The position numbers and the translations under genes were made by a program. Below the pieces are notes generated by a model. That model was not told the DNA's origin, searched no databases, and worked only from the letters and a program-made list of their open reading frames with translations. From an uncultured Muribaculaceae bacterium (GTDB taxonomy: Bacteria; Bacteroidota; Bacteroidia; Bacteroidales; Muribaculaceae), in NCBI GenBank assembly GCA_910589055.1, contig CAJURN010000016.1, forward strand, positions 1 to 64,000: 64,000 nt of DNA, written 5' to 3'. Numbering within the stretch: the stretch's first letter is position 1; every line of letters starts with the position of its first letter. Shown piece by piece: positions 46,748-53,719 of the stretch.

Positions 46748-47323
46748 ATGACTTACGAACAACCCAAATTACCCTACGACAACGATGCGCTCGAACCCGT
46801 AATCAGCCGTGAAACCATAGACTACCATTACGGGAAACACGAAAAAGCGTATATCGACAACCTCAACCGCCTTATCAAAGGAACTGAGTTTGAAGACATG
46901 GAACTCGAAGAAGTGATTGCAAAAGCCAAAGGCCCGCTGTTCAACAACGCTTCACAGGCTTGGAATCACATCTTCTACTTTTTCACGTTCTCGCCCGACG
47001 CCAAGCACGAACCCACCGGAGAACTGCGCAAGGCAATTGACAGGGATTTCGGCTCGTTCGAGAATTTCAAACAAGCATTTGAAGATGCCGGTGTCGGCTT
47101 ATTCGGCTCCGGATGGGTTTGGCTTTCACGCGACGACAACGGAAAGCTACTGATTACCCAAGGCCCTAACGCAGGCAACCCCATCACCGACGGTCTCACA
47201 CCTCTGCTGACTTTTGACGTATGGGAACATGCCTACTACCTCGACTATCAGAACCGCCGCGCCGATGCTCTCAAGCGCCTTTGGGACATCGTGGACTGGG
47301 AGACAGTCGAAAGCCGATACTGA
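46748..47323 (+). CDS. sodB: Superoxide dismutase, Fe/Mn family
   Basis: The 191-residue enzyme has metal ligands in the usual places: His in SRETIDYHYGKHEKAY, His in NNASQAWNHIFYF, and Asp and His in FDVWEHAYYLDYQN. The residue pattern near the metal site (GPLFNNASQAWNH, FGSGWVWL) is of the Fe/cambialistic type typical of Bacteroidales. It converts superoxide to peroxide and oxygen in the cytoplasm, giving aerotolerance. It has its own terminator at 47408-47434. Confidence 0.95.
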   Translation: MTYEQPKLPYDNDALEPVISRETIDYHYGKHEKAYIDNLNRLIKGTEFEDMELEEVIAKAKGPLFNNASQAWNHIFYFFTFSPDAKHEPTGELRKAIDRDFGSFENFKQAFEDAGVGLFGSGWVWLSRDDNGKLLITQGPNAGNPITDGLTPLLTFDVWEHAYYLDYQNRRADALKRLWDIVDWETVESRY

Positions 47324-47407
47324 AAACATCACACAACAAAATATACCCGGCCTAAAGCCGAGAAAATATAGCACTTTAATCTTAGCATAATGTGATGAAT
47401 GGAAAGG

Positions 47408-47434
47408 GAGGTACTCGTGAGAGCACCTCTTTTT
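47408..47434 (+). terminator. Terminator downstream of sodB
   Basis: GAGGTACTC pairs with GAGCACCTC (one mismatch) over a GTGA tetraloop, followed by five T residues, 85 nt after the stop codon. Confidence 0.8.
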
Positions 47435-47439
47435 CTTAT

Positions 47440-47493
47440 CTAAAACCCCGCAGCCGTGACAGCCTGTGCGCTGTCTCAACTGCGGGGTTTTAG
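47440..47493 (-). terminator. Long two-tier hairpin, terminator for PBP1A
   Basis: CTAAAACCCCGCAG pairs with CTGCGGGGTTTTAG, and an inner stem GACAGC/GCTGTC lies within. It is 25 bp from the PBP1A stop codon and lies on its transcript; the same structure could also back up sodB termination. Confidence 0.8.
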
Positions 47494-47517
47494 AGTATGT
47501 TTTATGAGAAATGAGAA

Positions 47518-49902
47518 TCAGTCGAAGGCGCCGGAGATTACCTCGCCGACAACCTCGGTTTCCTCGTCGGTACCGAAATACTCGCCACCGCACAAATCTA
47601 TATTGGGGAATTCAAAACGTGATTCCTGCGTATAGGGCAGCGACTTGTCGGCATAGACCTTGGTGATATACTTTCCGTAGATAGGAAGCGCCATTGACGC
47701 GCCCTGTCCCTGAGCCATGCTGTTGAAGTGGATGTAACGCTCTTCTCCACCAACCCATACACCCGACACAAGGTCAGGAGTAAAGCCCATGAACCAACCG
47801 TCGGAATTAGAGTTCGTCGTACCCGTCTTGCCTCCCATCTGTGCGGTGAGGTTGTAAGGAGCGCGGCGCAGACGGTTACCCGTACCACTGTCGACAACAT
47901 TCAGAAGTATCGACAGGATTCGGTAATATCCTTTCTGTGTCATAACTTCAACCTGCGACGGTGCGAAATCAGAAATCACATTGCCGTTGGCATCGGCTAT
48001 CGCAGTAACAAAAATGGGGTCGGAACGCATGCCCTTGTTGGCAAAGGCACTGTATGCCGTCACCATCTCCTTAACCGAAACCTCGCACGGGCCGAGACAG
48101 AGTGACTTCACTGCCGGAAGCTGATTGGTGATTCCATAGCTGTGCATGCGCTTGACAAGCTCAGCCGGACTCAGGCGGTCCATGATGCGGGCAGAAATCC
48201 AGTTGTTGGAGTTGGTGAGCGCCCAACGGAGATCAACCATTTCGCCAACTCTCGCCGAGCCGGAATTTCGCGGCTGCCATATACGGCCGTTCTCGTCGTA
48301 AAGCGTAGGCTGCTCGTTAAGCATCTCGGTACATGGAGTGAACTCATCGGTCTCCATCGCATATGTGTAGAGGAACGGTTTGATTGTAGAACCAATCTGA
48401 CGGCGTCCCGTCGACACCATATCATATTGGAAGAATCTGAAATCCGGGCCGCCTACATAAGCCTTCACAAATCCCGTAGTCGGATCCATCGACATGAATC
48501 CAGTGCGGAGGAATGACTTTGTGTACAGAATCGAATCGCGCGGCGTCATCACGGTATCCACAGGGCCATCGTAGCTGAACACGGTCATTTCAAACGGCGT
48601 ATTGAATTCCGCCTCGATTTCCTGCTCCGACTTACCGGCTACCTTAGCCACACGGTGGCGTTCGCTCTGACGGATGGCATTTTTGATAAGTTTTGCCCTC
48701 ATATCGGCTGTAAGTTCAGTCGGATTTGAGGTGTACGGCGCAGTCGAGGAATTCCTCTTCTCGCGGAAAAATTGCTTCTGAAGTTCGCGCATGTGCTCGT
48801 TGACAGCTTGCTCGGCATAGGTCTGCATGCGGGAGTCAATCGTGGTATATATTTTCAAGCCGTCATTGTAGATGTCGTACTTCGTACCGTCAGGCTTGCG
48901 GTTCTTTTCAATCCAGCCGAAAAGAGGATTTGTTTCCCATGCGATTGAATCGTCGACATATTTCTGACGGTCCCAGGAGGGATAATGAGAGCGTTCGGGA
49001 CGCTTCGCCGTGAGCATACGGCGCAATTCCTCACGGAAGTAAGGCGCAAGACCCTCCTTGTGGTCAACACGATGAAAATCGAGAGTAAGCGGCTGAGCTT
49101 TCAGGTTTTCAAGTTCCTCCGAAGAAATCATGTCAGCCTTGTACATCTGCTCCAGCACCACATTACGGCGGTCGCGTGTGCGTTCGGGCTTACGCACAGG
49201 ATTGAAATACGAAGGATTTTTCACCATTCCCACAAGCGTTGCCGCCTCAAGAGTGGTAAGGTCTTTGGCCTCCTTATTGAAATACACCTTCGCAGCCGAC
49301 TTGATACCCACGGCATTGTACAGAAAGTCAAACTGGTTGAGATACATTTTCAGAATCTCTTCCTTCGAGTAATAGCGTTCGAGCTTTATGGCAATCATCC
49401 ATTCGATAGGCTTCTGCATCGCACGAGCCAGGATATTGCTGCTCGGGGGGGTATAGAGCTGCTTGGCAAGCTGCTGGGTAAGCGTGGAGCCGCCACCCGC
49501 ACTCTTCTGCTGAAGAATCACAGTCTTAATCATCGCACGCACGATAGCCTTGACATCAATGCCTGAATGGTCGGTAAAACGGGCATCCTCGGTTGCGATA
49601 AGCGCATCCACAACCGCAGGCGAAATCTCGTCGAAGTCGGCATAGACACGGTTTCCGGTGTTGCGGAAATAGCGCCCCATCTCCTCTCCATCAGAGGTAT
49701 ATATCACTGAAGCGAACTTATCCTGAGGATTTTTCAGTTCCTCCACAGGAGGCATATAACCGATCACGCCGTTATATACCATTACAAAAAATACGGCAGC
49801 AAGCACTATCAGGGCCACAAAAATGCCCCACATCCAGCGGATGATTCTACGTGAACGACGCTTGCGCTTCGCAATTATATCGGGATTTTGATTTTTTGTC
49901 AT
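47518..49902 (-). CDS. Penicillin-binding protein 1A (bifunctional transglycosylase/transpeptidase)
   Basis: The 794-residue class A PBP has a basic cytoplasmic tail, one membrane anchor (IFVALIVLAAVFFVMVY), a GT51 domain and a transpeptidase domain. GT51 motifs are ATEDARFTDHSGIDVKA and GGGSTLTQQLAKQLY. Transpeptidase motifs are the active-site GSTIKPF, SNNW (SxN type) and GGKTGTTN (KTG). It polymerises and cross-links peptidoglycan. A canonical promoter lies at 49935-49966, arranged divergently with the tRNA-Leu promoter. Confidence 0.96.
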   Translation of the reverse strand: MTKNQNPDIIAKRKRRSRRIIRWMWGIFVALIVLAAVFFVMVYNGVIGYMPPVEELKNPQDKFASVIYTSDGEEMGRYFRNTGNRVYADFDEISPAVVDALIATEDARFTDHSGIDVKAIVRAMIKTVILQQKSAGGGSTLTQQLAKQLYTPPSSNILARAMQKPIEWMIAIKLERYYSKEEILKMYLNQFDFLYNAVGIKSAAKVYFNKEAKDLTTLEAATLVGMVKNPSYFNPVRKPERTRDRRNVVLEQMYKADMISSEELENLKAQPLTLDFHRVDHKEGLAPYFREELRRMLTAKRPERSHYPSWDRQKYVDDSIAWETNPLFGWIEKNRKPDGTKYDIYNDGLKIYTTIDSRMQTYAEQAVNEHMRELQKQFFREKRNSSTAPYTSNPTELTADMRAKLIKNAIRQSERHRVAKVAGKSEQEIEAEFNTPFEMTVFSYDGPVDTVMTPRDSILYTKSFLRTGFMSMDPTTGFVKAYVGGPDFRFFQYDMVSTGRRQIGSTIKPFLYTYAMETDEFTPCTEMLNEQPTLYDENGRIWQPRNSGSARVGEMVDLRWALTNSNNWISARIMDRLSPAELVKRMHSYGITNQLPAVKSLCLGPCEVSVKEMVTAYSAFANKGMRSDPIFVTAIADANGNVISDFAPSQVEVMTQKGYYRILSILLNVVDSGTGNRLRRAPYNLTAQMGGKTGTTNSNSDGWFMGFTPDLVSGVWVGGEERYIHFNSMAQGQGASMALPIYGKYITKVYADKSLPYTQESRFEFPNIDLCGGEYFGTDEETEVVGEVISGAFD

Positions 49903-49934
49903 ATTCGGAATACGTAATTTACCAATTCAATTAA

Positions 49935-49966
49935 CAAAATTACGAAATACCGCGAAAATATCCAAA
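49935..49966 (-). promoter_or_regulatory. Promoter of the PBP1A gene
   Basis: On the minus strand TTTG (49963-49966) and TAATTTTG (49935-49942) are 20 nt apart. The -33 element is one half of the palindrome shared with the divergent tRNA promoter. Confidence 0.8.
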
Positions 49967-49972
49967 CCCATG

Positions 49973-50004
49973 TTTGGACAGATGGAATAAAGTTTATAAC
50001 TTTG
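49973..50004 (+). promoter_or_regulatory. Promoter of tRNA-Leu
   Basis: TTTG (49973-49976) and TAACTTTG (49997-50004) are 20 nt apart, with initiation expected about 12 nt before the tRNA 5' end. Its -33 element and that of PBP1A form the palindrome TCCAAAC-CCAT-GTTTGGA at 49961-49978. Confidence 0.85.
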
Positions 50005-50022
50005 CAGTCGCAATCAAAGGTT

Positions 50023-50105
50023 GCCCGAATGGTGAAATGGTAGACACGAGGGACTTAAAATCCCTTGGCCATTAGGCTGTGTGGGTTCGAGTCCCACTTC
50101 GGGTA
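50023..50105 (+). tRNA. tRNA-Leu (anticodon UAA), integration site
   Basis: The 83-nt gene folds with acceptor stem GCCCGAA/TTCGGGT and discriminator A. The anticodon stem AGGGA/TCCCT encloses CTTAAAA, giving anticodon UAA. A long variable arm (GGCCATTAGGCTGT region) is as expected for a class II tRNA. The last 13 bases, from CCCACTTC on, are part of the att repeat of the mobile element that begins here. The tRNA stays intact after integration. Confidence 0.97.
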
Positions 50106-50146
50106 CACAATAAACCGCTTAATCCATTGAGGATAAGCGGTTTATT
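50093..50146 (+). repeat. attL, 54-bp direct repeat
   Basis: This 54-bp segment matches 55738-55791 at 50 positions. The first 14 bases (CCCACTTCGGGTAC) are identical and end the tRNA-Leu gene. The remainder is the tRNA terminator hairpin. Confidence 0.88.
50109..50146 (+). terminator. Terminator of tRNA-Leu
   Basis: AATAAACCGCTTA pairs with TAAGCGGTTTATT (13 bp), followed by a T-rich tract. It is inside the att repeat, so integration restores it. Confidence 0.85.
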
Positions 50147-50152
50147 ATTTTT

Positions 50153-50178
50153 CGGGTAGCCAAAGGGTAGCCAAAAAC
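50153..50178. repeat. Tandem GGGTAGCCAAA pair, left arm-type site
   Basis: Two adjacent copies of GGGTAGCCAAA lie just inside attL. The same 26-bp block recurs exactly at 55602-55627 next to the integrase gene, and a decayed form occurs at 55799-55828. This placement fits arm-type binding sites for the integrase. Confidence 0.65.
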
Positions 50179-50216
50179 GACACATCCCCACATTTTTTGA
50201 GCGTTTTTGCGCCTTT

Positions 50217-50298
50217 TTCCGTCTCCGTCGGGGTCGGTCGAACTTGCGAAAGCATAACCCATCGGCAAAGGCTGCCGCCGTCTCCTTAGAGACCGACG
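50217..50298. repeat. 82-bp perfect direct repeat, copy 1
   Basis: This segment is identical over 82 bp to 52521-52602. It contains short hairpins, CGGC-AAAG-GCTGCCG and GTCTC-CTTA-GAGAC. The two copies are 2,304 bp apart in the same orientation and enclose rep and the two downstream genes. Confidence 0.92.
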
Positions 50299-50312
50299 AG
50301 ACAGTACAAAAA

Positions 50313-50342
50313 ATGCCCTCTACCCGAAAGAGTAAAGGGCAT
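50313..50342 (-). terminator. Terminator of the 155-aa/49-aa gene pair
   Basis: On the minus strand ATGCCCTTTAC pairs with GTAGAGGGCAT (one mismatch), followed by TTTTTT (50308-50313). It lies 28 bp after the stop of the 49-residue gene. Confidence 0.75.
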
Positions 50343-50369
50343 CCGTTGTGATTCCGTAGATTTAGGCGG

Positions 50370-50519
50370 TTAATGGCGTTCGATTATCGAATCCAATTGT
50401 GCTTGCCACGCTGCGCGCTCCTGCTTGGTGCGCTTCAACTCCGCACGCACTTGCGCGAGCTGCTTTTTAAGTCGGGTGTATCTGTCGGCGCGGCGGCTTG
50501 TGGTTGTGTCTTGTTTCAT
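50370..50519 (-). CDS. Small coiled-coil protein, 49 residues
   Basis: Reading from the ATG at 50519 gives a highly charged, almost wholly helical protein. It begins KQDTTTSRRADRYTRLKKQ, contains LAQVRAELKRTKQERAAW, and ends in LDSIIERH. Leucines and other hydrophobics recur at heptad-like spacing, which predicts a coiled coil. It starts 12 bp after the 155-residue gene and is followed by a terminator, so it is the second gene of that transcript. It is too short for standard ORF lists and may be missed elsewhere. Function is unknown. Confidence 0.7.
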   Translation of the reverse strand: MKQDTTTSRRADRYTRLKKQLAQVRAELKRTKQERAAWQAQLDSIIERH

Positions 50520-50531
50520 ACCAATACGGCT

Positions 50532-50999
50532 TTACACAAAGATTTTGTACTTTTTTCGTGCAACATCTTCTATCTCGCACGACACATCGGCAATCAATTG
50601 CGCCACTTCCGCTTTCTCGGCCAATGCGTAGGCGTTGACAGTCAAAGAGGATAACAGGCAACACACTTCCTTTGAATCATTGGGATGCGCGGAAATGTAC
50701 TCGGCAAAAACACGGTGCATCAGCCGTATATCATCAGAGCAAAGGTAATGTAACTTATTACAAAAATCTCCTGCGTCGGTCAATACCTGCGCCAATGCGT
50801 CGGTATGCTCTGAGCTTCCATAAGAAGTGCCGCGCGACCATCCCTCTACAAGTTCCGCTATCTCGAGGTGCAGCGCTTTGCGGTCGGGGGTGGTGGAACT
50901 TGTGGCCGTGGATTCTGCGGTTGTGGCCGTGGCCTTACTTGTGGTTGATTCTCTGCGGTTTTCGCCGTCGGTCGGCATTGTTTGATTGGTGGGTAACAT
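50532..50999 (-). CDS. 155-residue element protein of unknown function
   Basis: The product has an N-terminal low-complexity stretch rich in Thr, Ser and Ala (residues 15-37) and an alpha-helical C-terminal domain of about 115 residues (KALHLEIAELVEGWSRG onwards). It has no signal peptide and no membrane helix. A second in-frame ATG eight codons in (50978) is an alternative start. I do not recognise a family. It lies between rep and the 49-residue coiled-coil gene, all on one strand, and is a candidate cargo or replication-accessory gene. Confidence 0.7.
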   Translation of the reverse strand: MLPTNQTMPTDGENRRESTTSKATATTAESTATSSTTPDRKALHLEIAELVEGWSRGTSYGSSEHTDALAQVLTDAGDFCNKLHYLCSDDIRLMHRVFAEYISAHPNDSKEVCCLLSSLTVNAYALAEKAEVAQLIADVSCEIEDVARKKYKIFV

Positions 51000-51410
51000 C
51001 TAACATTTAGGGAAATAAAAATGCCCTCTGCTTTAGGTGTCCTCGGCTGTTAGAGTTGCCGTGTGGGCGTTTCCGCTGCCACCACCATACAAAGGGCAAA
51101 TAAGGTATGTGCAACCGCTTGGGGCGGTCGCTCTAACATTTAGGGAAAGCAAAGGTAGCAAGCGAGGGGCGAAGATTCCAAATTTCGAGGGCGTTTTTTT
51201 GAATCAATATGCAATTATGTGTTGTGCAAACACACTACATATCCCACTACCATTCCCAACACTCCAAGGAGACCGACACGAAAGTACATCCGCCGTGATT
51301 CCGTCGATTTTGCCATTCTCTTGCGCGCTGTCGCGTTTCCGTATCGCAGACGCCCGACTTGCTACCAAAGGCCGCAACCGCGCTAAAAACGCCACTTCTG
51401 AGCGTCATCC
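51000..51410. other. 411-bp non-coding stretch between rep and the 155-aa gene
   Basis: No convincing gene is seen. The 16-base sequence CTAACATTTAGGGAAA occurs at 51000-51015 and again at 51133-51148. A rep-terminator-like pairing (GCCCTTTG with CAGAGGGC, minus strand, then ATTTTTATT) lies at about 51016-51100. A block at 51269-51310 resembles the flank of the 82-bp repeat (50289-50363) with the terminator hairpin missing. Confidence 0.6.
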
Positions 51411-52364
51411 TTAAAAACAGCCATAAAGCTGTATTGCTTCCGCTATCTTTCGGTCAAGTTCCGTTATCGCTTCGCTGGGCGCGGCCATTCCTGCTTTTTC
51501 TCCGCAAACGGCCTTTACTTCTTTTCGGAGGTCAAACGCTTGTTTGGCCGTCAGCTCGCCGCGCTTCTGTGCTTCGCTAATCTTGGTAAGCATTGCATGC
51601 TCACCGCCAACACGTTCAACCATCGCAAGCACGGCCATTGCGTAAAATTTCCGTTTTGTCCTCATCTGTTCAAAATTAATTGTTATGTCGTTTTCTTTCT
51701 TTATCGCTTGGTAAGCATCGCGCCATCGGGTCAATAAGCACGTGTAAAATTCCTCATCGTAGAGCATCGCTCCCGTTACTGTCGGAACTTTCAACAAGGA
51801 GGGCAAACGCGACATATACCGCTGCTCATACCTCAACATGTTTAACCCTCGGTATTGCTCGGGTATAGGCTTATGCTTATCGCGCTGCTCGAGGTTCTTG
51901 TCGTAAAAACACAACCACTCGGCGTGCCTGTGTCGGTAGTAGTTCACGCTTCCAACATTGGCAAATCGCTTGGCATACGCAAGCGCGCCCAAATGCTTGA
52001 AGTAATTGGCACACGGTTGCTCCACGGGTATAGACATTCCCACATCAAGCCGTGTTATTATTGCCCTATCCATCGGCAGGTGTAGGGCGTCGCTCAACCT
52101 CTCAATCGCCCGTTGTACGTCATCGCGCGTCATCGTTTGGTAATTGTCACCCATCATCCATTTACAAAGTGAGCCGTCTTTTACTCTCACCTGCCAAGAG
52201 TTTAAACCCACACTCAAATTACCAATCTTCCCCGTTGCTGACAGTACACCGTTGTAGTTGTGATAACCCACGGCGTCGGGGTCGAGGTAGGGCGTAATCT
52301 CCCTAAGGAAATCAACCCCCTCGACCTCGGCTCGGGTCAGCTTAAAATTTACGGTGTCAAACAT
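51411..52364 (-). CDS. Phage/plasmid replication initiation protein
   Basis: The 317-residue protein begins FDTVNFKLTRAEVEG and contains ITRLDVGMSIPVEQ (about residue 95), YYRHRHAEWLCFYDK and LRYEQRYMSRL. This order of an RLD motif, then a YDK motif, then an LRYE-R motif, is the pattern of phage gene II/X and Rep_trans-type rolling-circle initiators found on Bacteroidetes plasmids and filamentous-phage-like elements. It should nick the element's origin to start replication after excision. It is the only replication gene, and the repeat-rich region lies just upstream. The catalytic Tyr cannot be assigned with confidence. Confidence 0.72.
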   Translation of the reverse strand: MFDTVNFKLTRAEVEGVDFLREITPYLDPDAVGYHNYNGVLSATGKIGNLSVGLNSWQVRVKDGSLCKWMMGDNYQTMTRDDVQRAIERLSDALHLPMDRAIITRLDVGMSIPVEQPCANYFKHLGALAYAKRFANVGSVNYYRHRHAEWLCFYDKNLEQRDKHKPIPEQYRGLNMLRYEQRYMSRLPSLLKVPTVTGAMLYDEEFYTCLLTRWRDAYQAIKKENDITINFEQMRTKRKFYAMAVLAMVERVGGEHAMLTKISEAQKRGELTAKQAFDLRKEVKAVCGEKAGMAAPSEAITELDRKIAEAIQLYGCF

Positions 52365-52520
52365 TCGATTATTACCGAATCAGCAATTTGCGTCGGCTTG
52401 TTATAGCGCGTGTACGCGTGCGCGCGAGACGCAAGGGTGAATACTTAATACTTTTGGAGGTGTCGGGCGGCTGCTCGGGTTGAGGTGTCGGCCATCATTA
52501 CCAAATCGGTAATCGTTGGC

Positions 52521-52602
52521 TTCCGTCTCCGTCGGGGTCGGTCGAACTTGCGAAAGCATAACCCATCGGCAAAGGCTGCCGCCGTCTCCTTAGAGACCGA
52601 CG
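52521..52602. repeat. 82-bp perfect direct repeat, copy 2
   Basis: This copy is identical to 50217-50298 and immediately adjoins the iteron arrays upstream of rep. A decayed piece resembling its start also appears beyond attR at about 55856-55876. Confidence 0.92.
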
Positions 52603-52624
52603 CAAACAGTAAAAGCACTTCATC

Positions 52625-52727
52625 CGTCGCAAATGCGATAAATCCATCGCAAACATCGCAATGCGATAAATCCATCGCAAACATCGCAATGCGATAAATC
52701 CATCGCAAACATCGCAAATGCGATAAC
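52625..52727. repeat. 28-bp repeats with a 13-bp dyad (ATCGCAATGCGAT)
   Basis: Two exact 28-bp units (52655-52682, 52683-52710) are flanked by a variant unit on the left and a partial unit on the right. Each carries the palindrome ATCGCA-A-TGCGAT plus a half-site ATCGCAAAC. The 28-bp period is not a multiple of three, so it is not coding. It is a likely binding array for one of the element's DNA-binding proteins. Confidence 0.85.
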
Positions 52728-52730
52728 TTT

Positions 52731-52926
52731 GCTTGAATTTGCTTGAATTTGCTTGAACTTGCTTGAATTTGCTTGAACTTGCTTGAACTTGCTTGGCTTT
52801 GCTTGAATTTGCCGCCTTTTGCCGATGTTTGCCGGGCTTTGCCGCCCTTTGCCGCTTCTTGTTCGGCAAATTCGGCATTTGCCGCTTTTGCCGACGTTTG
52901 CCGAACTTTGCCGACGTTTGCCGACG
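52731..52926. repeat. Helically phased 10-bp iteron tract
   Basis: Eight consecutive units of GCTTGAATTT type (52731-52810) are followed by units of GCCGnnnTTT type to 52926, nearly all in exact 10-bp register. A short inverted stretch (TTCGGCAAATTCGGC) lies at about 52862-52876. About 18 units are present. The T-tracts recur once per helical turn, so the DNA may be curved and bound proteins would lie on one face. Confidence 0.88.
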
Positions 52927-52935
52927 TCCTTACAC

Positions 52936-53187
52936 TCAAAGGTGAGTGATGAAATACACTTTATATCTCGCGCCGTGTTCCGACGTACACCACTCATCCA
53001 ATATCTTTATACCCTTGTCGCGGAGACATCGAATATGGCCGCGTGGGTCGCTCACGTGCAAGCACGCGGATATGTCGGCGGCTGAATACTTACCACCGCT
53101 CGCAAGGAGGGTGAAAACAGCCCTTTGTATTCGTGGAAGCTCCGTTACTATCGGGTCATAATCCTCGGAGTGTGCATAGTCTTTCAT
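52936..53187 (-). CDS. Small winged-helix-type DNA-binding protein
   Basis: The 83-residue protein has a helix-turn-helix core, LASGGKYSAADISACLHVSDPRGHIRCLRDKG, followed by a beta-wing-like IKILDEWC and RYKVYFITHL. Similar small proteins occur on Bacteroidetes mobile elements. Its start overlaps the upstream HTH gene stop by four bases (ATGA). It ends 10 bp before the phased repeat tract, so the tract may be its target; this is inferred from position. Confidence 0.75.
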   Translation of the reverse strand: MKDYAHSEDYDPIVTELPRIQRAVFTLLASGGKYSAADISACLHVSDPRGHIRCLRDKGIKILDEWCTSEHGARYKVYFITHL

Positions 53188-53474
53188 CGCGCGCCCCCTT
53201 TCATTATAAGGCGGTTAGCACGGTCGGAAATCTCGGTGTTGGTCGCACATCTGTTACGTTGCAACCATTCTTCCAACTCGGCACGGTTGAAATAACACAT
53301 CTTCCCCATTGGCTTGTAATGTGGTATCTCGCCGCGCATTGTCAGCTTATAAAGATAGCTTTTGGATATGCCCATATATCGTGCCGTCTCTTCACTCGTC
53401 AAGACTTCTTTTGTTGTGAAAATCGTGTTGGTCGTCACCATATCGGCAACCTCTTGTAATTGCTCTTTACTCAT
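53184..53474 (-). CDS. HTH_17/excisionase-type DNA-binding protein
   Basis: The 96-residue protein contains the MerR/excisionase-like motif VLTSEETARYMGISKSYLYKLTMRGEIPHYKP followed by FNRAELEEWLQRNR. This is the common Bacteroidetes form of element-borne excisionase or DNA-binding helper. It would bind DNA near att sites or the origin and may direct excision with the integrase. It heads a two-gene unit with the winged-helix gene, and a promoter lies at 53573-53604. Confidence 0.82.
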   Translation of the reverse strand: MSKEQLQEVADMVTTNTIFTTKEVLTSEETARYMGISKSYLYKLTMRGEIPHYKPMGKMCYFNRAELEEWLQRNRCATNTEISDRANRLIMKGGAR

Positions 53475-53572
53475 TTTCTTTCGCTTTTAAAAGTTGATGA
53501 ATGGGATTTGAAGTGCGGCACGTCTGCCGTCATCTGCCCGTGTTAACATTGTTTCCGTACTGAAAACATTGG

Positions 53573-53604
53573 CAAAGATAGGTGCAAAGTGAATCCAAGG
53601 CAAG
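53573..53604 (-). promoter_or_regulatory. Promoter of the HTH gene pair
   Basis: On the minus strand TATCTTTG (53573-53580) matches -7. A CTTG at 53601-53604, 20 nt upstream, is close to the TTTG -33 element. The remaining gap to 53719 is AT-rich with no gene. Confidence 0.6.
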
Positions 53605-53719
53605 TGTAAAATGCTATATATCAACAAATTGCGCTCACAACCGCAAAACAACACAAATTTTGACTCAAAATGCGTAAAATTTCACAAATTCGTTTAGAGT
53701 CACAGGTATAAGCACTTTA

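Larger units (their letters stand above)
52365..52935. other. 571-bp origin-like non-coding region
   Basis: Between the winged-helix gene and rep lie, from right to left: a 10-bp phased repeat tract (52731-52926), a 28-bp dyad repeat array (52625-52727), copy 2 of the 82-bp repeat, a dyad ATTACC/GGTAAT (about 52498-52514), and a GC-alternating segment (about 52408-52434). Open frames here only reflect the repeats. The layout resembles an iteron-type replication origin. Confidence 0.7.

Noticed and set aside
51204..51395. Minus-strand open frame of 63 codons just after rep
   Set aside because: Composition is biased and it spans a repeated non-coding module; no evidence of translation, so it was not called.
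51037..51414. Plus-strand open frame of 125 codons within the element
   Set aside because: It lacks a promoter and a family, and it lies over the rep terminator-like and repeated segments. All supported genes of the element are on the other strand.
52625..52727. Possible CRISPR array
   Set aside because: The 28-bp units are directly tandem with no unique spacers and no cas genes nearby.
52445..52939. Minus-strand open frames of 126-164 codons rich in SSKFKQ
   Set aside because: All three frames give the same kind of 10-residue repeat because the DNA repeats every 10 bp. The 28-bp array also shifts frame at each unit. They are products of the repeat tract, not genes.
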